From Planctomycetales bacterium (GTDB lineage Bacteria; Planctomycetota; Phycisphaerae; SM23-33), in the NCBI GenBank assembly GCA_030612725.1, contig JAUWNJ010000015.1, positions 20,059 through 84,058 on the forward strand: DNA of 64,000 nucleotides, written 5' to 3'. A model generated the notes under the pieces. The model ran no database searches. It saw only the letters and a program-made list of their open reading frames with translations, and was not told where the DNA came from. The position numbers and the translations under genes were made by a program. Below, one piece after another: positions 25,556 through 36,906 of the stretch (position 1 is the first letter of the stretch; the number at the start of each line of letters is the position of its first letter).

Positions 25556-25633
25556 CAGTAATTGGTAATTCGTAATTGGGTATCAGTTTTTTTACTAATT
25601 ACCAATTACGAATTACGAATTACCAATTACGAA
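25556..25633. repeat. Intergenic hairpin of iterated 7-mer AATTACG/CGTAATT
   Basis: AATTGGTAATTCGTAATTGG (from 25560) is mirrored by CTAATTACCAATTACGAATT, then ACGAATTACC AATTACGAAT to 25633. The words repeat every 7 bases. The element fills the pgpH-phoH gap. Confidence 0.8.
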
Positions 25634-26595
25634 TCCCTCTTTTCTCCATACGCATCCACAACATTCTGCACCAGTCTATGCCGAACGATGTCATGAGTAT
25701 CCAGGCGAATGAATATCAATCCCTTGATTCCCTTTAATCGGCGGGCCGAGTCGATAAGTCCACTTGTAACATTATCGGGTAAATCGATCTGCGAATCGTC
25801 GCCGGTGATAATCATTTTCGACCCATGCCCCATCCGGGTCAAGAACATCAACATTTGTGCGGGGGTGGTGTTCTGGGCCTCATCGAGGATTATCACCGAA
25901 TCATTGAGCGTCCGCCCTCGCATAAACGCCAGCGGAATGACTTCGATGATGTCGTTGGCCATGAACCGGCGGGACTGCTCGAATTCCATCATGTCGTGCA
26001 GCGCGTCGAAAAGCGGGCGAAGATATGGATTAACCTTGGCCTGCATATCTCCCGGAAGGAAGCCGAGTTTTTCGCCTGCTTCAACGGCCGGTCGGACCAG
26101 TACCATGCGTTTTGCCTGTTCCGTCCTGAGCATGTGAACCGCCATAGCCACAGCCAGGTATGTCTTTCCTGTCCCCGCCGGTCCCGTGCAGAATACCATA
26201 TCGTGTTTTTTGATGACATCTATGTATCGTCTCTGCCCCGGCGAGCGAGGCTGGACGATCCGCCCGCTATAAACGGAAACAACCTCGGCGGAACCGGACG
26301 AATCTCCTTGATTCGAGGACTCGGAAAGGGCATCGGCGACGATTTGTGGAGTGATGGTCTTGTTGTGCCTCATCTGTCGCTGAAGCGTCGCCAGCACCGC
26401 TGCGGCATGTGAGACGTTCGGAGCAGCCCCGGTTATCCTAACCGTGTCGCCACGAGCGAACATCTGGACGCCAAGCGTCTGGCGTATCGTCTTGAGGTGA
26501 ACATCGGCCGGGCCGAACAACGCCGACGATTGCTCAGGATGCTCCAATGTAACAGTTAATTCCAACTCAAAATCTCCATCTGTACTGACGTTCAA
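25627..26595 (-). CDS. phoH: PhoH-family ATPase
   Basis: The 322-residue protein has an N-terminal domain of about 110 residues with a KH-like pattern. The PhoH core follows: Walker A FCTGPAGTGKTYLAVAMAVH, VLVRPAVEAGEKLGFLPGDM, IPLAFMRGRTLNDSVIILDE (Walker B), NVTSGLIDSARRLKGIKGL. PhoH-like proteins bind RNA or act with YbeY in RNA processing. The length is typical (about 320-350). It is probably co-transcribed with pgpH. Confidence 0.94.
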   Translation of the reverse strand: MNVSTDGDFELELTVTLEHPEQSSALFGPADVHLKTIRQTLGVQMFARGDTVRITGAAPNVSHAAAVLATLQRQMRHNKTITPQIVADALSESSNQGDSSGSAEVVSVYSGRIVQPRSPGQRRYIDVIKKHDMVFCTGPAGTGKTYLAVAMAVHMLRTEQAKRMVLVRPAVEAGEKLGFLPGDMQAKVNPYLRPLFDALHDMMEFEQSRRFMANDIIEVIPLAFMRGRTLNDSVIILDEAQNTTPAQMLMFLTRMGHGSKMIITGDDSQIDLPDNVTSGLIDSARRLKGIKGLIFIRLDTHDIVRHRLVQNVVDAYGEKRDS

Positions 26596-26740
26596 AATAC
26601 GAAATACAAATCACGAAACCCGAAATTCAAATGCTCAAAACAAATGCGCGACGGATAAGAGAAGGTTATCAGTTTGGGATTTTGGATTTTGGTCATTGGG
26701 ATTTGTTTCGTATTTCGGATTTCGGTATTCGGATTTCCGC
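26592..26740. repeat. Intergenic palindrome of ATACGAA-type words
   Basis: TTCAAAATACGAAATACAAA at 26591-26610 and following CGAAA words are mirrored by TTGTTTCGTATTTCGGATTT at 26703-26722 and following CGGTATTCGG. The same family is at 49880-50036. Confidence 0.7.
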
Positions 26741-26750
26741 TTCATACTCC

Positions 26751-27650
26751 CTACATCAGCGACAGGAGAATATACGCCACCGGCGCTGAAAGCAGCGGCG
26801 AATCGAGCATGTCCAGCACTCCGCCGAAGGGTCCTGCCGACGTTCCGGCATCCTTAAGCCCGGCATCACGCTTCAGCGTTGATTCGCATAAATCGGCGAC
26901 CTGACCGAACAGACCAACAACCACGGCAAAGCAGGCAGCGGCAGCGAATCCGATCCGCCAGCCGGAAACCCATTGCTCCATCACAAAGACAAACCCTGTC
27001 GCCACTACCGCCGCAAAAATCAACCCGCCGATAAGCCCTTCCCAACTCTTTCCGGGACTGACCCGGGGCGCCATTTTGTGCCGACCAATGGCTGAACCCG
27101 TAAAGTAAGCGCCGATGTCGGTGGCCTTGACGACCAGAAGGAACAGTACGAACGCGTGAACGCCGAACTGCATCCTGATGTCCAGTATAACGGCTCCGCA
27201 TACGCCCAGATAGCATATCGCCAGAAGCCCCACGCCGACACGTCGAATAGCGCCGTCTGTACCGTGATGGATAATCTGATCGGCGAAAAGCACCAGCAGC
27301 GCCGCCGCGAGAACCACCTGAAAAAGCGACGCGAAACGCTCCGGACCGGCCAATAACTGACGCCAGAACGGAAGCGTCCCAACCATGATTGCGCAAACCA
27401 TTCCGCTGAAGCGGGATATGGACACGCCGACCCCTTCCGATAGACGCGACAACTCCAAATACCCCGCCGATACCAGCAGCATCACGAGCACCGCCAGAGG
27501 CAGGCCTCGAAGAACAATGCTCGCAGCGCCGGACCCTAATGTCAATGCCGGAATGGACGACTGCTCCAGCCACCAGTCCAGCCAAAACAGTCCACCGACC
27601 AGGACGATCAGAACAGAACCGACTATTGTTCGCTTCAGCATTGATGTCAT
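26751..27650 (-). CDS. cdsA: Phosphatidate cytidylyltransferase CdsA
   Basis: The 299-residue protein has about eight membrane segments and the CdsA C-terminal signature region RVSPGKSWEGLIGGLI, GQVADLCESTLKRDAGLKDA, GPFGGVLDMLDSPLLSAP. It makes CDP-diacylglycerol for phospholipid synthesis. The usual signature (KDxGxxxPGHGGxLDRxDS) is altered: PGHGG reads GPFGG, and the Arg after LD is Met, although the Asp residues are kept. The neighbour uppS on the same strand fits the common uppS-cdsA pairing. Confidence 0.93.
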   Translation of the reverse strand: MTSMLKRTIVGSVLIVLVGGLFWLDWWLEQSSIPALTLGSGAASIVLRGLPLAVLVMLLVSAGYLELSRLSEGVGVSISRFSGMVCAIMVGTLPFWRQLLAGPERFASLFQVVLAAALLVLFADQIIHHGTDGAIRRVGVGLLAICYLGVCGAVILDIRMQFGVHAFVLFLLVVKATDIGAYFTGSAIGRHKMAPRVSPGKSWEGLIGGLIFAAVVATGFVFVMEQWVSGWRIGFAAAACFAVVVGLFGQVADLCESTLKRDAGLKDAGTSAGPFGGVLDMLDSPLLSAPVAYILLSLM

Positions 27651-27692
27651 TTTATTTTGGATGATACGGTCCGGGCGTCGCCGAAACAGAAT

Positions 27693-27845
27693 AGCGGGAT
27701 TACAGGGATTTTAAGATTACAGGGAAAAAACAGAAAAATCCATGCAATCCAGTAATCTCCGTAATCCTGCTATCCTTTTCTTCTTCTTCTTTTAGACAAG
27801 ATTAAAATCCCTGTAATCCAGTAATCCCTGTAATCCTGCTATCTC
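27693..27845. repeat. Intergenic palindrome of GATTACAGGGATT words
   Basis: ATAGCGGGATTACAGGGATT and TTAAGATTACAGGG at 27690-27723 are mirrored by AATCCCTGTAATCCAGTAAT, then CCCTGTAATCCTGCTAT at 27806-27842, with an additional AATCC-rich copy in the centre. It fills the uppS-cdsA gap. Confidence 0.75.
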
Positions 27846-27872
27846 TGTTTCTTCTTCTTTCAGTAATCAACT

Positions 27873-28646
27873 TTATGAATCTGTTTTTTCCAGACCGCCG
27901 AATCTGCGATGGCGATTGGCGAATGCGTGAATTGCCTCGACAAAGGATTTTTCATCGAAGTCGGGCCAGAGCGTTTCGGTTACGTAAAATTCGGCATAGG
28001 AGACTTGCCAGAGCAGAAAGTTGCTCACTCGCATCTCACCCGCGGTTCGTATCAGAAGGTCCGGATCGGGCAAACCGGCGGTATCGAGCGAGTCGGAGAT
28101 GACCTGCTCGTCGATTTTTTCAGGTGCGATTTTTCCTTTTGCCGCCTCGGATGCGATTGCGCGAACGGCTTTGGTCAATTCCGCACGCCCGCCGTAGTTC
28201 AATGCCAGGTTCAGCCACATCCCCGTATTGCTGCTGGAGATTTCCAGCGAGCGGTCCAGTTCGAGAAGGACGCTTTCGGGAAGCCCCTCGCGCTGACCAA
28301 GATGACGAAGGCGAACATTATTTCTCATCAACATCGGCCGCTCACTAACAAGGTAATCGGCGTAAAGGTGCATCAGGGCGTTGACCTCGTCCTGTGGGCG
28401 AGACCAGTTCTCTATGGAAAAGGAATACAACGTCAGCGCTTCGAGTCCAAGCCTGGCCGATTCGGTTATGATCTTTCGGACGACTTTTCCGCCTTCGGAA
28501 TGCCCCATAGTCCTGGGCAACCCCCTGCCCGAAGCCCAACGACCGTTACCGTCCATTATAATCGCAACGTGATGGGGAAACCGCTCGTCCGGAATACCCA
28601 GCCCGACCCGGGCCTCTGCAATCGCCTGTGGAGGAATCTCTGCCAT
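27873..28646 (-). CDS. uppS: Isoprenyl transferase (undecaprenyl diphosphate synthase type)
   Basis: The 257-residue protein has the cis-prenyltransferase signatures HVAIIMDGNGRWASGRGLPR (catalytic Asp), GLEALTLYSFSIENWSRP, NLALNYGGRAEL, and LLIRTAGEMRVSNFLLWQ. It makes the C55 lipid carrier for peptidoglycan and glycan export. The length is normal. It is followed by cdsA on the same strand. Confidence 0.96.
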   Translation of the reverse strand: MAEIPPQAIAEARVGLGIPDERFPHHVAIIMDGNGRWASGRGLPRTMGHSEGGKVVRKIITESARLGLEALTLYSFSIENWSRPQDEVNALMHLYADYLVSERPMLMRNNVRLRHLGQREGLPESVLLELDRSLEISSSNTGMWLNLALNYGGRAELTKAVRAIASEAAKGKIAPEKIDEQVISDSLDTAGLPDPDLLIRTAGEMRVSNFLLWQVSYAEFYVTETLWPDFDEKSFVEAIHAFANRHRRFGGLEKTDS

Positions 28647-28662
28647 AAGGTATCCCAGTTCC

Positions 28663-29997
<1,335 letters not shown>

Positions 29998-30165
29998 TTA
30001 TTGTCAGTCAGCGCCAACCACGAAAGCATAGGCCCCCACGACTGTATGTCAAGACTTCCGCGTCGCCCGTCTGTTCATGCATTATGGCTTGCATACACTC
30101 CGACCCGAATATATCTTACCGAACATGTTTAAGCCTTGTTCGTAATTTCGGCGGAGAGTGAATCT

Positions 30166-30927
30166 ATGATTGAGATACATCTTAGCGAGAAGGTATTCCT
30201 GGTTACAGGTGCGTCGCGGGGTCTGGGCGCTGAGACGATGCTTCGGCTTTGCCAGGCCGGCGCTGTCGGGGCCGTCAATTATGTAGCCGACCCGGACGAG
30301 CGGAACCGGCGCGACGCCGAAGAGGTGCTCAAGCGGATTACCGCCTCCGGCGGCCGGGCCCGCCTGTACCAGGCGGACGTCAGCGACGCCGGGCAGGTCG
30401 AGGAAATGGTCGGGCAGATTCTCGCAGACCATGGTCGGCTGGACGGAATCGTCAACAACGCCGGCATCATCCGCGACCGCACCGCCCGTAAGATGACCGG
30501 CCAGGAGTGGCAGTCCGTCATTGACATCAACCTTACCGGCACGTTCCATGTCTGCAAGTACGCCGCCGAGGTTATGTCCGAGGGCGGTCGGATCGTCAAC
30601 ATCTCCAGCATCTCCGGCGTACTGGGCCTGTTCGGGCAGGCGAACTACGCCGCCTCCAAGGCCGGGGTCATCGCCCTGACCAAGGTCCTGGCGCGTGAAC
30701 TGGCCCGCAAGCAAATCACCGTCAACGCCGTGGCGCCGGGGTTAATCGAAACCGACATGTTCCGGCAGATTCCCGAGGAAGCTCAGCAGCGGATGCTTGG
30801 GCAGATTCCACTCGGCAGGGTCGGTCAACCGGCGAACGTTGCCGATACGGTGCTTTTCCTGTGTTCCGACCTGGCAGCCTACATTACAGGGCAGGTCATA
30901 CACGTCAACGGGGGATGGTACATGTGA
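30166..30927 (+). CDS. Short-chain dehydrogenase/reductase (FabG/PhaB-like 3-oxoacyl reductase)
   Basis: The 253-residue Rossmann protein has the NAD(P) motif [12 protein letters not shown] (residues ~12-23), the NNAGI motif, the catalytic Ser in [10 protein letters not shown], and Tyr/Lys in NYAASKAG, with INGGW-like HVNGGWYM at the end. ATG 30166 follows GGAGAG. Its stop overlaps the GTG start of the CoA-transferase gene (GTGA), and a thiolase follows. So it probably acts on 3-oxoacyl-CoA, such as acetoacetyl-CoA, rather than serving fatty acid synthesis. Confidence 0.88.
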   Translation: MIEIHLSEKVFLVTGASRGLGAETMLRLCQAGAVGAVNYVADPDERNRRDAEEVLKRITASGGRARLYQADVSDAGQVEEMVGQILADHGRLDGIVNNAGIIRDRTARKMTGQEWQSVIDINLTGTFHVCKYAAEVMSEGGRIVNISSISGVLGLFGQANYAASKAGVIALTKVLARELARKQITVNAVAPGLIETDMFRQIPEEAQQRMLGQIPLGRVGQPANVADTVLFLCSDLAAYITGQVIHVNGGWYM

Positions 30928-32447
30928 GTATCCGAGACAGACTTGTCGGTCCCGAGCAGGCCGCCAAACTGATCGGCGACGGCGCGACCGTGGCGATCAG
31001 CGGGTTTGTCGGCGCAGGTCATCCTGAGGCAATAACCTCCGCGATGGAAAAGCGGTTTATCAGCGAAGGTCAACCGACCGGATTAACGCTGGTTTACGCC
31101 GCCGGTCAGGGCGACGGAAAGAAACGCGGTATGAACCACCTGGCCTACGAAGGAATGATCAAGCGCGTCGTCGGGGGACATTGGAACCTGGCTCCCGGCC
31201 TGGGAAAACTGGCGGTCGAAAACAGGATTGAGGCCTATAACTTTCCCCAGGGGGTCGTTTCCCAGTTATTTCGCGACATCGCCGCAGGTCGGCCGGGGCT
31301 GATTACCCACGTGGGGCTGGACACCTTCATCGACCCCGCCTACGACGGCGGAAAACTCAATTCCCGCACCACCGAAGACCTTATCGAAGCGGTGGAATTG
31401 GGCGGGAAGAGATGGCTGTGGTACAAGGCGTTCGGCATCGACGTAGGACTGATTCGCGGCACGCGGGCGGACTGCTACGGCAATATCGGCATGGACCGCG
31501 AGGCCATTATCGGCGAGGTGCTTCCCATCGCCCAGGCCGCCCACAACAGCGGCGGAATCGTCATCGCCCAGGTCGAACAATTGCAGGACGAGCCGCTGGA
31601 CCCCTACCAGGTGCGCGTGCCGGGAATCCTGGTGAACGCTATTGTTCAGGCCGATCCGGACCACCACTGGCAGACGTTCGCAGAACCGTTCAATCCCGAT
31701 TACGTCTCGCCGGCCCGCGGCGGAGAAAGTATTGAGCCTATGGCGCTGGACGCCAGGAAGGTCATCGCCCGGCGGGCAGTCAAAGAGATTAAACCAGGCT
31801 CGCTGGTGAATCTGGGGATCGGCATGCCCGAAGGGGTCGCTGTGGTCGCCGCCGAGGAAGGGCTGTGGGATCAGTTCACACTGACCGTCGAAAGCGGACC
31901 GACCGGCGGAATACCGGCCGGCGGACTGAGTTTCGGCGCCAGTCGGTTCCCCCATTCGATAATCGACCAGCCGGCGCAGTTCGACTTCTACGACGGAGGC
32001 GCGCTGGACATCGCCGCTCTCGGAGCCGCACAGGTGGACACCGAAGGCGACGTTAACGTCTCCAAGTTCGCCTCGCGCCTCGCCGGCGTGGGAGGCTTCG
32101 TCAACATCACGCAAAACGCCAAAAAAGTGCTGTTCTGCGGTACATTTACCGCCAAGGGACTCGCCGAACGCATCGGCGACGGCAGGCTTGTCATCGAAAC
32201 AGAAGGCCGCATCAGAAAGTTCGTCAAACAGGTCCAGCAGCGGTCCTTCAGCGGGCGACTGGCCTGTGAGCGAAAGCAGGAGATTCTGTATATCACCGAG
32301 CGGGCAGTCTTTCGGCTCGCCAATAATGGCCCGGTCCTGATCGAAATCGCGCCGGGTGTGGACATGCGGCGTGACGTGCTGGACCAAATGGAATTCACCC
32401 CCGCTATCGAGGGACCAGCCACAATGCCCGAAGAGTTCTTCCGCTAG
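30924..32447 (+). CDS. Fused family I CoA-transferase (propionate/acetate CoA-transferase type)
   Basis: The 507-residue protein combines the alpha and beta halves of a family I CoA-transferase. The N-half has [20 protein letters not shown]. The C-half has [20 protein letters not shown] and the catalytic Glu in [20 protein letters not shown] (near residue 322). It would move CoA between acetate or propionate and acetoacetate or similar acids. It starts at GTG 30924 overlapping the SDR stop, and a thiolase gene follows after 23 bp, giving a three-gene acyl-CoA module. Confidence 0.9.
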   Translation: MSIRDRLVGPEQAAKLIGDGATVAISGFVGAGHPEAITSAMEKRFISEGQPTGLTLVYAAGQGDGKKRGMNHLAYEGMIKRVVGGHWNLAPGLGKLAVENRIEAYNFPQGVVSQLFRDIAAGRPGLITHVGLDTFIDPAYDGGKLNSRTTEDLIEAVELGGKRWLWYKAFGIDVGLIRGTRADCYGNIGMDREAIIGEVLPIAQAAHNSGGIVIAQVEQLQDEPLDPYQVRVPGILVNAIVQADPDHHWQTFAEPFNPDYVSPARGGESIEPMALDARKVIARRAVKEIKPGSLVNLGIGMPEGVAVVAAEEGLWDQFTLTVESGPTGGIPAGGLSFGASRFPHSIIDQPAQFDFYDGGALDIAALGAAQVDTEGDVNVSKFASRLAGVGGFVNITQNAKKVLFCGTFTAKGLAERIGDGRLVIETEGRIRKFVKQVQQRSFSGRLACERKQEILYITERAVFRLANNGPVLIEIAPGVDMRRDVLDQMEFTPAIEGPATMPEEFFR

Positions 32448-32470
32448 TATCTTTTTAAGGATGGTGTTCT

Positions 32471-33655
32471 ATGTCTGAAGTCTATGTTGTAGGAGCGAGG
32501 CGAACGGCTATCGGCCGGTTCGGCGGCGTTTTCGCCGATACCAGCGCGGTGGAACTGGGCAAGGCAGTCACCGAGGACCTGCTCTCGGCCTTACCGGATG
32601 CGAACCTCGTTGAGGAGGTGATATTCGGTAACGTTCTCGGCGCCGGCTGCGGAATGAACGTTGCCCGGCAGATCGCCATCGGAAGCGGACTGGACGTGAG
32701 CATCCCCGCCTTTACGGTTAACAAGGTCTGCGCATCGAGTCTGAAGGCGATTACGCTGGCGGCCCAGTCCATCCGCGACGGAAGCGCCGACCTGATATTG
32801 GCCGGCGGGACCGAGAACATGAGCCAGGCGCCCTACCTGCTGCCAAAGGCCCGGTCCGGATATCGGCTGGGTGACGGCGAAGTCCTTGACTGCCTGTTAA
32901 GCGAGGGGCTGGTAGATGTCTTTTCAGGCCGGCACATGGGCCTGACGGCAGAACGACTGGCGGAGGAATTTCACATTACCCGCGCCGAGCAGGACGCCTT
33001 CGCGTTGACGAGCCAGCAGCGCTGGGCCAGGGCGCACGAGGCGGGCGTTTTTGAAAACGAGATCGTTCCGGTCCCGGTCAGGATCAAGAAGCAGGAACAT
33101 CTTGTCGTCAAGGACGAACATCCCCGCCCGGACACCTCCGACGAAAAGTTGGCGTCTTTACCCCCCGCCTTCAAGGACAATGGAACGGTTACCGCCGGTA
33201 ACGCCTCCGGAATAAACGACGGCGCTGCAGCCTTGCTGCTGGCCAGCAAGAAGGGTCTGGAGAAGGCGAACCTGACGCCCATTGCCAAACTCACCGCCTA
33301 CGCTTCGGCGGGCGTCGAACCGGGCCTGATGGGTCTGGGACCCGTCCCGGCAACCAGAAAACTGCTCGAACAGACGGGCAGATCGCTCGACGGCATCGAC
33401 CTGATTGAACTGAACGAGGCCTTCGCTTCACAATCTCTGACCTGCATTCGGCAACTCGCCCTGGACACCGAGCGGGTCAACGTTCACGGCGGGGCGATCG
33501 CAATGGGGCATCCCATCGGCGCCAGCGGCGCACGAATTGTCGTTACGCTCCTGAACGGACTTCTCCGGCACGACAAGCAAACCGGACTGGCCACTTTGTG
33601 CGTCGGAGGCGGCATGGGAATGGCGGCGATGTTCGAACGTTGCCACTCTAAATAA
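32471..33655 (+). CDS. Acetyl-CoA acetyltransferase (thiolase)
   Basis: The 394-residue protein has the thiolase acyl-binding Cys in FTVNKVCASSLKAITLAAQS (near residue 88), the His in GGAIAMGHPIGASGARIVVT, and the second Cys in TLCVGGGMGMAAMFER. Length and motifs fit AtoB/PhaA. Together with the upstream CoA-transferase and reductase it could activate and cleave acetoacetate, or run in the biosynthetic direction toward 3-hydroxybutyryl-CoA. Confidence 0.94.
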   Translation: MSEVYVVGARRTAIGRFGGVFADTSAVELGKAVTEDLLSALPDANLVEEVIFGNVLGAGCGMNVARQIAIGSGLDVSIPAFTVNKVCASSLKAITLAAQSIRDGSADLILAGGTENMSQAPYLLPKARSGYRLGDGEVLDCLLSEGLVDVFSGRHMGLTAERLAEEFHITRAEQDAFALTSQQRWARAHEAGVFENEIVPVPVRIKKQEHLVVKDEHPRPDTSDEKLASLPPAFKDNGTVTAGNASGINDGAAALLLASKKGLEKANLTPIAKLTAYASAGVEPGLMGLGPVPATRKLLEQTGRSLDGIDLIELNEAFASQSLTCIRQLALDTERVNVHGGAIAMGHPIGASGARIVVTLLNGLLRHDKQTGLATLCVGGGMGMAAMFERCHSK

Positions 33656-33717
33656 TTCAAACTGACCGAATACGTACCACGGGCGTCTCACGTAGTGATG
33701 CTACGTATTGCCGCTTT

Positions 33718-34164
33718 TTATTCCTCGGCGACCTTGACGACGACCTTGTGCACAGGTCCGTCGCCTCCGAGCGGGGCATGAGCGTCAGCGGGGAAGAATA
33801 TCGCAAATCGTCCGGGACCGACGGCCACCCACGCTTCGGCGGCGTCTCTGAAGAAGCCGAGGTCCTTGTCCTCGTCGAAACCTTCATCGCCGCTGCAACA
33901 GTCCGTCGGCCTCCATCCGATTTCGTCACAGCCTGTGACGCAGAACTGTATATCGATGTACTTTTTGTGGATTTCCATCCTGGCCTTGTCGTGTCCGAGG
34001 CCATCGGCGCGGACAATAATCGCAAAAACGCTCTCGCCGTCAATCTGGTGTTTGCCTTCGGGCAATTCCGCCAGGTCGCTGCGACCGAGAAACTCAAAGG
34101 CCTTGGCGAATCCGCCGTTCAAGGCGGCATATTGTTTCCAGTTTTCCAAACAGTCCAGGATCAT
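33718..34164 (-). CDS. YhcH/YjgK/YiaL (TabA) family protein
   Basis: The 148-residue protein has the family pattern LPEGKHQIDGESVFAIIVRA, then ARMEIHKKYIDIQFCVTGCD, DEDKDLGFF, and FAIFFPADAHAPLGGDGPVH (metal-binding His and Glu). It is a small beta-barrel, cupin-like protein often linked to sugar or biofilm metabolism. It faces the thiolase gene convergently. The 62-base gap holds a short hairpin (ACGTAG with CTACGT around 33692-33708) and T-rich DNA, possibly a shared terminator. Confidence 0.88.
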   Translation of the reverse strand: MILDCLENWKQYAALNGGFAKAFEFLGRSDLAELPEGKHQIDGESVFAIIVRADGLGHDKARMEIHKKYIDIQFCVTGCDEIGWRPTDCCSGDEGFDEDKDLGFFRDAAEAWVAVGPGRFAIFFPADAHAPLGGDGPVHKVVVKVAEE

Positions 34165-34418
34165 CTTCGCTCCCTTCTTCTCTTCACCATTACGGATTTC
34201 CGTATATCACAGCCCAGAAATAGCAAAATCAGACTCTCGTGGCAAGTTTCAGCCCTCACCGAAAAGGCGCAGGTTTTCGACAAAACTTCTCTGGACTAAT
34301 GAGGCGGCTGGAGATTAGACTTATTCCTTACAGGTATCCAGGATATCGGCGGCACAGTAATCAAGGCGGCTGCCGGAAGTTACAGGCTGAAGAATAGCCG
34401 TCAATTCGGATAAACGGT

Positions 34419-35369
34419 ATGTCTGAAAACATCATTACTACCGACGCCCTCCGCAAGGAATACTACGAGACAGTGGCAGTGGCTGATATCAATCTGGCTG
34501 TCGGTACCGGTGAGATTTTCGGGCTGATCGGTCCAAACGGGGCCGGTAAAACCACCACGCTGCGTATGCTCGCGACCACGCTGGAGCCGACCAGCGGGCG
34601 GATCTTCTTCCGGGATAAGGACATCTGGAAGAGGCCTGAGAAGGTTCGCGCTCAAATCGGCTTCATGCCGGATTTTTTCCAGATGTACGGTAATCTCAAG
34701 GTGTATGAGTTGCTGAAATATTTCGGAATAGCCCACGGTCTGTCGGGCAGCGAACTCGATCATCGCGTTACAGAAATTATCGGCTTGGCGGACCTGAATG
34801 AAAAGTACGACAGTTTCGTCAAAGGCCTTTCGCGCGGAATGATGCAGCGGCTGTGCCTGGGCAGGAGTATCCTGCATCGTCCGAAACTTCTTCTTCTGGA
34901 TGAGCCGGCCTCCGGGCTGGACCCGCTCGCCAGGAAGAATCTCTTCGATTTGCTCAAGAGGGTCCACGATGAAGGCGCGACGATAATAATCTCCTCACAC
35001 ATTCTCGGAGAGTTGTCCGACCTGTGCACCAGCGTCGGGATCATGCACAACGGCGCCTTTCTGGAGACCGGACGGACGGACGACATTATCAGGAAAATCA
35101 TGCCGAAAAGGCAGATCGTTATCCAACTCGTAACGGACCCGGCGGCGGCTGCGGGCCTGCTCGCCGACCGACCTGGAATCTCGGAAATAAAAGTGGACGA
35201 GACTCGCGTGCAGTTCAGCTTCGACGGAACCGACAACGGCCTGGCGGAACTGAACGCCGCTCTGGTCGGCGCCGGGGTCGGCGTATCACTGCTGGAAGAG
35301 GGAAAAACTTCCCTGCACGAGTTGTATTTCGCAATTGCCGAAAGGGACGCCGATGCCGGCTCTTCATAG
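34419..35369 (+). CDS. ABC transporter ATP-binding protein
   Basis: The 316-residue protein has Walker A GPNGAGKTTTLRMLATTLEP, the signature GLSRGMMQRLCLGRS, Walker B LLLLDEPASGLD, and the H-loop SSHILGE. A C-terminal extension of about 80 residues is typical of ABC-2 exporters. It overlaps its permease gene by 17 bp. The nearest annotated relatives in style are NatA/CcmA-type exporters, and the substrate is unknown. Confidence 0.93.
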   Translation: MSENIITTDALRKEYYETVAVADINLAVGTGEIFGLIGPNGAGKTTTLRMLATTLEPTSGRIFFRDKDIWKRPEKVRAQIGFMPDFFQMYGNLKVYELLKYFGIAHGLSGSELDHRVTEIIGLADLNEKYDSFVKGLSRGMMQRLCLGRSILHRPKLLLLDEPASGLDPLARKNLFDLLKRVHDEGATIIISSHILGELSDLCTSVGIMHNGAFLETGRTDDIIRKIMPKRQIVIQLVTDPAAAAGLLADRPGISEIKVDETRVQFSFDGTDNGLAELNAALVGAGVGVSLLEEGKTSLHELYFAIAERDADAGSS

Positions 35370-36882
35370 GAATCCACTAATCTGGCGCGAGTGGCGTATT
35401 TTCTCCAGACCCGGAAAACTCTGGGGATCGTTGATTGCGCTGTTCGGGCTGCTGTTTCTGGGATACCTGTTCATTTCGATGAATCAGCGTTGTGACAACG
35501 TTCCCGTCGATCGACGGAAGGTCTTTCATGATTTCAGCCTGTTCGTTCTCGCCATTCAGATTTTCGCGGCGTTTTACGTCAGTCTGGGCATGACGCTCGA
35601 CAGCATCGTCATGGAAAAATCCCGCAATGCCTACGAGTTCCTTGTTACACTGCCTATCAGCGCTTCGGACAAGACAATTGGGCTGTGTTTCGGCACGACC
35701 ATCATGCCGCTGACGGTGCTTGTGTTGCTTACGCCGGTGGGGTTCCTTTCAGGTCTGGCCGGTGGTCTGGAACCAGGGAACCTCCTCTGGTTGTACGCGC
35801 TGATTTTTACGGGTTTCGCCGCGTTCAGCCTCGCGGGGGTCGCAGCAAGCAACGGTTTAGGAAAGTTTCGCGGAGCCTGGATATTGGTGCTGGTGTTCTT
35901 CGGTTTCAGCATTTCGTTCATGCGTGCTGTTCAATATGATGATTTCACAGCCGTGCCTGCATTGACATTGAGTCCTTACAGTCTTTTCCTCGCTTCTGTA
36001 GTCGATTCATCGGACCTTGCCGACGTGTTCAACAGTGGGAATTATCATTTTTATTCGTTCGAGGCACCGTGGCAGATATGCCCGTTTGTTTTTTATCTTT
36101 TTCTTGCCGGTTTATCGTATGCAACTGCCGTCCAAAGATTATCGAAGCCATCGGGCCGACCATTACCCAGATGGGCGGTCATGGCGGCGTTCGGGCTGTT
36201 TCAATTCCTGCTGACGGGGTTCCTCGCCGACACTCTGCGTGGCTGTCCGGGCGGCTGCATCGAAGTAGTAATGGTTTATTTCGTGTCCTTTTTTATCATC
36301 ATTCTCTTCTGGACGATGTTCAGCATTCCCGAATATGGCAGGCTGATGGAATGGGTCGAAAAGAAACGTTACTGGCCGGTGCGGCTCCTGAGTGAATCAT
36401 TCAGCGACATCCGCACGCCGACATTCGTTCCGACCGCTGTTCTCTGGCTGCTGACGGCGGGGACGGTGATATGTATCGACCTGCTGTACTGGGACGTGTT
36501 GAACATACCGGCTCTGCTGCTCATAGCCCTGATATGGCTGATTTACATCTGGGCTTATCAGACGCTTTTCCTGTTGGGATGTCAACTGGTCAGAAAGAGC
36601 GGGAATATGATAGGGGCGCTGTTTATCGCGGTTGCGATAGCGGTACCTCTGGTGTTTATGAATATCAGAGGGCTGGAATCGCTGATACACGCCACGCCGT
36701 TCGGCCTGATATCCGACGACGTATCAATCAGAGATTATCTTCTGTATGCGACGCCCGTTCCGAAGGAAATGTATATAAGTTTGATCTGGGCCGTCGGGCA
36801 ACTGGTCGTTTTCGGACTTATCTCGGCGGGCCGGTTCAGAGCGATGCTCGCAATCTCACCACTGGGCAAACGGGTAAAATAG
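35353..36882 (+). CDS. ABC-2 type permease
   Basis: The 509-residue protein starts at ATG 35353 with AAAGGGA upstream. An N-terminal NPLIWREWRIFSRPGKLWGS precedes about 11-12 membrane segments in two halves, with a soluble stretch near residues 75-95 (MEKSRNAYEFLVTLPISASD) common in ABC-2 permeases. With the preceding ATPase it forms a complete exporter. The stop lies within a hairpin at 36872-36904. Confidence 0.85.
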   Translation: MPALHRNPLIWREWRIFSRPGKLWGSLIALFGLLFLGYLFISMNQRCDNVPVDRRKVFHDFSLFVLAIQIFAAFYVSLGMTLDSIVMEKSRNAYEFLVTLPISASDKTIGLCFGTTIMPLTVLVLLTPVGFLSGLAGGLEPGNLLWLYALIFTGFAAFSLAGVAASNGLGKFRGAWILVLVFFGFSISFMRAVQYDDFTAVPALTLSPYSLFLASVVDSSDLADVFNSGNYHFYSFEAPWQICPFVFYLFLAGLSYATAVQRLSKPSGRPLPRWAVMAAFGLFQFLLTGFLADTLRGCPGGCIEVVMVYFVSFFIIILFWTMFSIPEYGRLMEWVEKKRYWPVRLLSESFSDIRTPTFVPTAVLWLLTAGTVICIDLLYWDVLNIPALLLIALIWLIYIWAYQTLFLLGCQLVRKSGNMIGALFIAVAIAVPLVFMNIRGLESLIHATPFGLISDDVSIRDYLLYATPVPKEMYISLIWAVGQLVVFGLISAGRFRAMLAISPLGKRVK

Positions 36883-36904
36883 GGACGCTAAACCTATTTT
36901 ACCC
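36872..36904. terminator. Hairpin between convergent genes, possible bidirectional terminator
   Basis: GGGTAAAATAGG (36872-36883) pairs perfectly with CCTATTTTACCC (36893-36904), loop of 9. It includes the permease stop codon. It lacks a long T run. Confidence 0.5.
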
Positions 36905-36906
36905 CG

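Noticed and set aside
24321..25568. 415-codon open frame opposite the pgpH-like gene
   Set aside because: It lies antisense to a well-supported 7TM-HD protein; its translation is low in hydrophobic structure, rich in Arg, His and Gln, and has no domain. It is a coding shadow.
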